The translations under genes and the position numbers were made by a program. The notes beneath the pieces were generated by a model, which saw only the letters and a list, made by a program, of their open reading frames with translations, ran no database searches and was not told where the DNA came from. A DNA stretch of 8,552 nt, taken from contig NZ_JHVC01000044.1 in assembly GCF_000619945.1 (NCBI RefSeq), positions 1-8,552 of the forward strand, read 5' to 3'. This DNA is from Clostridium lundense DSM 17049 (lineage in GTDB: Bacteria > Bacillota > Clostridia > Clostridiales > Clostridiaceae). Of the stretch, positions 6,431 through 8,552 are shown piece after piece; positions within the stretch are counted from its first letter, which is position 1; each line of letters starts with the position of its first letter.

Positions 6431-7210
6431 ATGAGGGGGATTTTATATTACTTTAGTGGAACGGGAAATACAAAGTGGATAGGTGATAGATTTAAAGAAA
6501 GTTTTAGCAGGCGCAAAATAGAAGTTGATTTAGCCAATATAGAAAGTATAGAAGAATTTGAAATAGATAATTATGATTTTATGATATTGGGAACTCCTAT
6601 ATATGCGGAGTTAGAGCCTAAAATAGTTGATGATTTTATTGAAAAATTACCTGTGAATAAAAATAATATGAAAGTAATTATATATTCAACACAGGCAGCT
6701 AAAACTGCTTCAGCTGTTTCGATTTTAAAATTAAGACTAGAGAAAAAGGGATATAAGATTATGAGTGAAAGTATGTTTCAAATGAGTAATAACTATTATT
6801 TTGGAGTTGGTAAAAAGACAGAAAAGCATACTTTTAATGTTATTAAAGAAAATGCTATTAAACAAGTAAACGGTGTTGTAAAAAGTTTTATAAACAATAA
6901 GAATACAAGAGTGCATTTAAACTACTTTAGAATAGCTGGTGCAAAGATTAGCAGTAAAATTTATAGAAAATTATTGCCTAAAATGTCTAAAAATTTTACG
7001 TCTACAGAAGAGTGTATAAAATGTGGGTTGTGTTTAAGAAATTGTCCTAAGGGCAATATAACTTTTGAAAATTCTGTAGCAGTATTTCATAGCAAATGTA
7101 TGCTTTGTATGCGATGTATTCATATATGTCCTGTAAATGCTATAAGGTATAAGGGGAAAATGATAGAACAAACTCAAAACGGCATGATAAAAAATCTTAT
7201 TTTAAAATAG
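6431..7210 (+). CDS. EFR1-type flavodoxin/bis-[4Fe-4S] ferredoxin fusion
   Basis: Predicted cytosolic electron carrier or oxidoreductase of 259 residues. The N-terminal flavodoxin-like domain starts with the FMN phosphate loop YYFSGTGNTKW (residues 6-16) and has LGTPIYAELEP (53-63). A C-terminal bacterial ferredoxin domain carries two [4Fe-4S] motifs: Cys195-x2-Cys198-x2-Cys201-x3-Cys205-Pro and Cys223-x2-Cys226-x2-Cys229-x3-Cys233-Pro. This architecture matches EFR1 family 'ferrodoxins', common in clostridia, whose partners are mostly unknown. The frame also has an ATG at 6425, but the aggg ribosome binding site (6420-6423) would be only one base from it; the ATG at 6431 has normal spacing and gives the usual short N-terminus. 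It is followed after 26 bp by an eight-cysteine small protein, probably in the same mRNA. Confidence 0.88.
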   Translation: MRGILYYFSGTGNTKWIGDRFKESFSRRKIEVDLANIESIEEFEIDNYDFMILGTPIYAELEPKIVDDFIEKLPVNKNNMKVIIYSTQAAKTASAVSILKLRLEKKGYKIMSESMFQMSNNYYFGVGKKTEKHTFNVIKENAIKQVNGVVKSFINNKNTRVHLNYFRIAGAKISSKIYRKLLPKMSKNFTSTEECIKCGLCLRNCPKGNITFENSVAVFHSKCMLCMRCIHICPVNAIRYKGKMIEQTQNGMIKNLILK

Positions 7211-7236
7211 ATACATATATTAAGAGGTGATCCATA

Positions 7237-7395
7237 ATGGCAGTAGGAGGAGACAATTGTAAGTATTGTCCAGAGTTCTTGGATAAAAAATGTGATGGAA
7301 AGGTTAATAATTGTATGTGTAGAAGATGTCCTAGAAATCTAGGAAAATGTTTAATTACAAGATATTGTACAGAAACAGAATCTGTACTGGATTAG
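7237..7395 (+). CDS. small eight-cysteine protein (52 residues), function unknown
   Basis: A short gene with an excellent Shine-Dalgarno (gaggtga, 7224-7230) six bases before the ATG. The product has eight cysteines in 52 residues: Cys8, 11, 19, 26, 28, 31, 38, 44, arranged as CKYC, then CMCRRCP, then KC and YC. No signal peptide or membrane segment is visible, so a cytosolic metal (zinc or Fe-S) binding protein is the simplest reading. The CxCxxCP...C...YC spacing recalls small uncharacterised clostridial/archaeal Cys-rich families such as DUF2769, but I cannot confirm that. It lies 26 bp after the flavodoxin/ferredoxin gene and directly before a strong terminator, so it is probably the second gene of a two-gene operon. 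Cysteine density and the ribosome binding site make a chance frame unlikely. Confidence 0.8.
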   Translation: MAVGGDNCKYCPEFLDKKCDGKVNNCMCRRCPRNLGKCLITRYCTETESVLD

Positions 7396-7412
7396 TTTTG
7401 TTATCATTTTAG

Positions 7413-7457
7413 TTAGCACATTTCAAAATATAATTTTGAAATGTGCTAATTTTTTTT
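7413..7457 (+). terminator. strong intrinsic terminator
   Basis: A perfect 17-bp stem, ttagcacatttcaaaat (7413-7429) with its exact complement at 7433-7449, a 3-nt loop and a run of eight T (7450-7457). It closes the flavodoxin/ferredoxin plus Cys-rich protein unit. Confidence 0.93.
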
Positions 7458-7548
7458 ATTAAAGTTATTAATTTAAGAATTATTTTTTATTTTCCAGGAA
7501 ACAATATATATCAATAACATATATAACTTAACAAAGAGGGTGATACAT

Positions 7549-7737
7549 ATGCGATTAGAGGAACTTAAAATGGTAGTTGCTGAAAACTGTGAAGGCTATG
7601 AACCTATAGCATCTGTATTTGTTTCCGATGTAGGTAGTAATATAACGGACAGTTGTGAAAACTGCAAGAACTTTGAGGATGGAAAGTGCGTAAAGGACTT
7701 GTTTGATCCAATTAAGGAAAAAATATATAGAAATTAG
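7549..7737 (+). CDS. small four-cysteine protein, first of a tandem paralogue pair
   Basis: 62 residues, unknown function. Cysteines at 14, 36, 39 and 47 (AENCEGYEPI, then SCENCKNFEDGKC) suggest one metal or Fe-S site; no signal peptide or membrane segment. The ATG at 7549 is chosen because gaggg at 7536-7540 is then a properly spaced ribosome binding site; a GTG at 7540 in the same frame would sit inside that site. It is 12 bp upstream of its paralogue and so in the same mRNA. Between the preceding terminator and this gene are about 90 AT-rich bases with a weak possible -10 (tataac, 7522-7527) and a short perfect inverted repeat at 7491-7501. The acidic, soluble character and lack of an obvious leader/core division argue against a modified peptide precursor. 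Confidence 0.8.
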   Translation: MRLEELKMVVAENCEGYEPIASVFVSDVGSNITDSCENCKNFEDGKCVKDLFDPIKEKIYRN

Positions 7738-7749
7738 GAGGAGAGTATT

Positions 7750-7938
7750 ATGGGAAATGCATATGAAATGATGGCTGTAGGAGAAAATTGTCCTGGGTAT
7801 ATGCCAATATATGATGGATTTCAATCTTCCACAGGAGAACCACAAAATAAAAGTTGTAGAAATTGCCTTAACTTTGAAAATGAAATATGTACAATAGACT
7901 ACTATGATAAGGTAGTTTCAAGTTTTGATCAGGCATAA
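7750..7938 (+). CDS. small four-cysteine protein, second of a tandem paralogue pair
   Basis: 62 residues, the same length as the upstream neighbour. The two align end to end without gaps, with 23 identical residues (about 37%), including all four cysteines (14, 36, 39, 47), the ENCxGYxPI block (12-20) and SCxNCxNFE (35-43). Divergence is greatest after residue 53, so the fold and metal site are the conserved part. The ribosome binding site taggagga (7735-7742) overlaps the upstream gene's stop, indicating translational closeness. It is followed 7 bp later by a terminator stem. Function is unknown; a metal-binding or redox role fits the cysteines and the nearby ferredoxin gene, but this is inference. 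Confidence 0.82.
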   Translation: MGNAYEMMAVGENCPGYMPIYDGFQSSTGEPQNKSCRNCLNFENEICTIDYYDKVVSSFDQA

Positions 7939-7944
7939 CAATTT

Positions 7945-7978
7945 AAAAAGGCAGCATACTAATTTGCTGTCTTTTTTT
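7945..7978 (+). terminator. intrinsic terminator after the paralogue pair
   Basis: A 12-bp stem with one G-U: 7945-7956 (aaaaaggcagca) pairs with 7965-7976 (tgctgtcttttt), loop of 8 nt, with the T run continuing to 7978. Confidence 0.9.
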
Positions 7979-8166
7979 GTATATATTTATAATTTTAAAT
8001 AATAATTAATGTTTTAAATATATAGTTTAAAACAAATAATATATGATATAATTATTATATGAAATATTTACCTTAAAGTGTTTATTAGAAAGTAACAGAA
8101 CAAATAAGAAGCAAAGGAATTTTTTTCACACATAGATTTATTTGAACGGAATTCTAAGATATCTCT
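7979..8166. other. AT-rich non-coding stretch
   Basis: No frame with a start, ribosome binding site and plausible length is seen on either strand. A TATAAT at 8047-8052 on the + strand could be a -10 element, though its best upstream box (tttaaa, 8026-8031) is too close at 15 bp. If real, it would drive transcription toward the hairpin at 8415-8455, giving an RNA of roughly 400 nt with no intact gene. Confidence 0.5.
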
Positions 8167-8438
8167 ATGATTAAGAAAAGATTTATAAATTTTGTTCAAG
8201 GCTTATCTTACGGAAAAATTAATGAAAATAAATTTATTATTTTTCATGGAATAGGATTTAGTTTTGGTAGATGCAAAGTTTATCTTCTTATGGTTCTGTT
8301 GATATTAGATAATCCTGTTTTTTAAAGTTCTTATTGTAATAAAGTGGAGTATATACCACGAACGGTGAATTATTATATTTAAGAAGGTATACTTTTAAGG
8401 AAACAGGAAAAATAAGAAGGCATATTTTTATTATATAA
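8167..8438 (+). pseudogene. possible frameshifted remnant of a hexapeptide-type acyltransferase
   Basis: An open frame from ATG 8167 to TAA 8325 encodes 52 residues (MIKKRFINFVQG... ending LILDNPVF) without a ribosome binding site at normal distance. Parts read like the start of a left-handed beta-helix acyltransferase (YGKINENKFIIFHGIGFSFGRCKVY). In a second frame, 8343-8435, the residues GVYTTNGELLYLRRYTF could be the next repeats of the same protein. The pieces are separated by stops and no whole gene can be rebuilt, so this is a weak, pattern-based call. It could equally be chance coding in AT-rich DNA, or part of a non-coding RNA ending at the following hairpin. Confidence 0.25.
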
Positions 8439-8457
8439 AAATATGTCTTCTATTTAT
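8415..8457 (+). terminator. long-stem terminator-like hairpin
   Basis: 8415-8430 pairs with 8436-8451 over 16 bp with a single G-U pair and a 5-nt loop (ttata). The 3' flank tatttatttgtct is T-rich. The strong stem, with no intact gene before it, implies a lost gene, an unrecognised RNA, or a boundary protecting against read-through. Confidence 0.65.
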
Positions 8458-8470
8458 TTGTCTATAAATA

Positions 8471-8552
8471 AAACCACCTGCTATGCAGGCGTGTTCAGAA
8501 AAGCTTAAGCGTTGAAAAAAAATACCTCACCTTGATAGAATAGATATGGTTT
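8471..8552 (+). mobile_element. probable left end of an IS200/IS605-type insertion sequence (clipped)
   Basis: The sequence changes character here: a small hairpin (cctgc 8477-8481, loop tat, gcagg 8485-8489) within aaaccacctgctatgcagg, then the palindrome gcttaagc (8503-8510), an A run, and tacctcaccttgatag. Subterminal imperfect hairpins preceding the transposase gene are typical of IS200/IS605 elements, which lack terminal inverted repeats and use a Y1 HUH transposase (TnpA). The layout is like leader sequences I associate with clostridial tnpA genes. A short inverted repeat, aaacca (8471-8476) with tggttt (8547-8552), spans the visible part. No transposase codons fall inside the window, so family and exact boundary are tentative. 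Confidence 0.5.

Noticed and set aside
7518..7525. Sporulation sigma factor promoter (catatata)
   Set aside because: The match to SigG or SigK -10 consensus is incomplete and no properly spaced -35 is present.
7555..7845. Minus-strand 96-residue open frame over the small paralogues
   Set aside because: It opposes two frames that align gaplessly with each other and have good ribosome binding sites; the antisense product has no recognisable features.
7237..7938. Small Cys-rich genes as RiPP or SCIFF-type peptide precursors
   Set aside because: No radical SAM maturase, leader/core division or export gene is nearby, and the sequences do not match the SCIFF pattern.

Overview
The window is AT-rich, all genes lie on the + strand, ribosome binding sites are purine-rich and intrinsic terminators are compact. 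Protein families (2,3-diaminopropionate ammonia-lyase, a YgeY-type hydrolase, an EFR1-type flavodoxin/ferredoxin, small Cys-rich proteins) point to an anaerobic low-GC Firmicute, most likely a Clostridium. This is inferred from composition and gene content only.

Region 1 (1-4785) is a catabolic operon: the clipped 3' end of ygeX, ygeY, a sodium:solute symporter, and an N-acyl-D-amino-acid deacylase-like amidohydrolase, closed by a terminator-like hairpin. ygeX and ygeY are known companions in clusters for anaerobic purine/urate breakdown. Adding a transporter and a D-aminoacylase suggests import of an acylated or carbamoylated amino acid, release of the free (D-) amino acid such as 2,3-diaminopropionate, and its conversion to pyruvate and ammonia. 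A strong 15-bp hairpin sits between ygeY and the symporter.

Region 2 (4786-6335) holds sfsA and a zinc-ribbon NUDIX hydrolase, ended by a long-stem terminator. Between the amidohydrolase terminator and sfsA is an unexpected cluster of DnaA-box-like 9-mers: three exact TTATNCACA matches within 39 bp, plus two one-mismatch copies nearby. It overlaps the predicted sfsA promoter. The NUDIX gene has its best Shine-Dalgarno-like stretch too far from its ATG, with a small hairpin between them.

Region 3 (6336-7980) holds a flavodoxin/2x[4Fe-4S] protein followed 26 bp later by an unlabelled 52-residue protein with eight cysteines and a strong terminator. After that come two tandem 62-residue paralogues, each with four cysteines at identical positions (14, 36, 39, 47), and another terminator. 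This redox protein plus three small Cys-rich proteins is the least explained gene set here.

Region 4 (7980-8552) has no convincing intact gene. It contains a possible frameshifted remnant, a strong hairpin/terminator, and at the right edge what looks like the left end of an IS200/IS605-type insertion sequence whose transposase would lie beyond the window.
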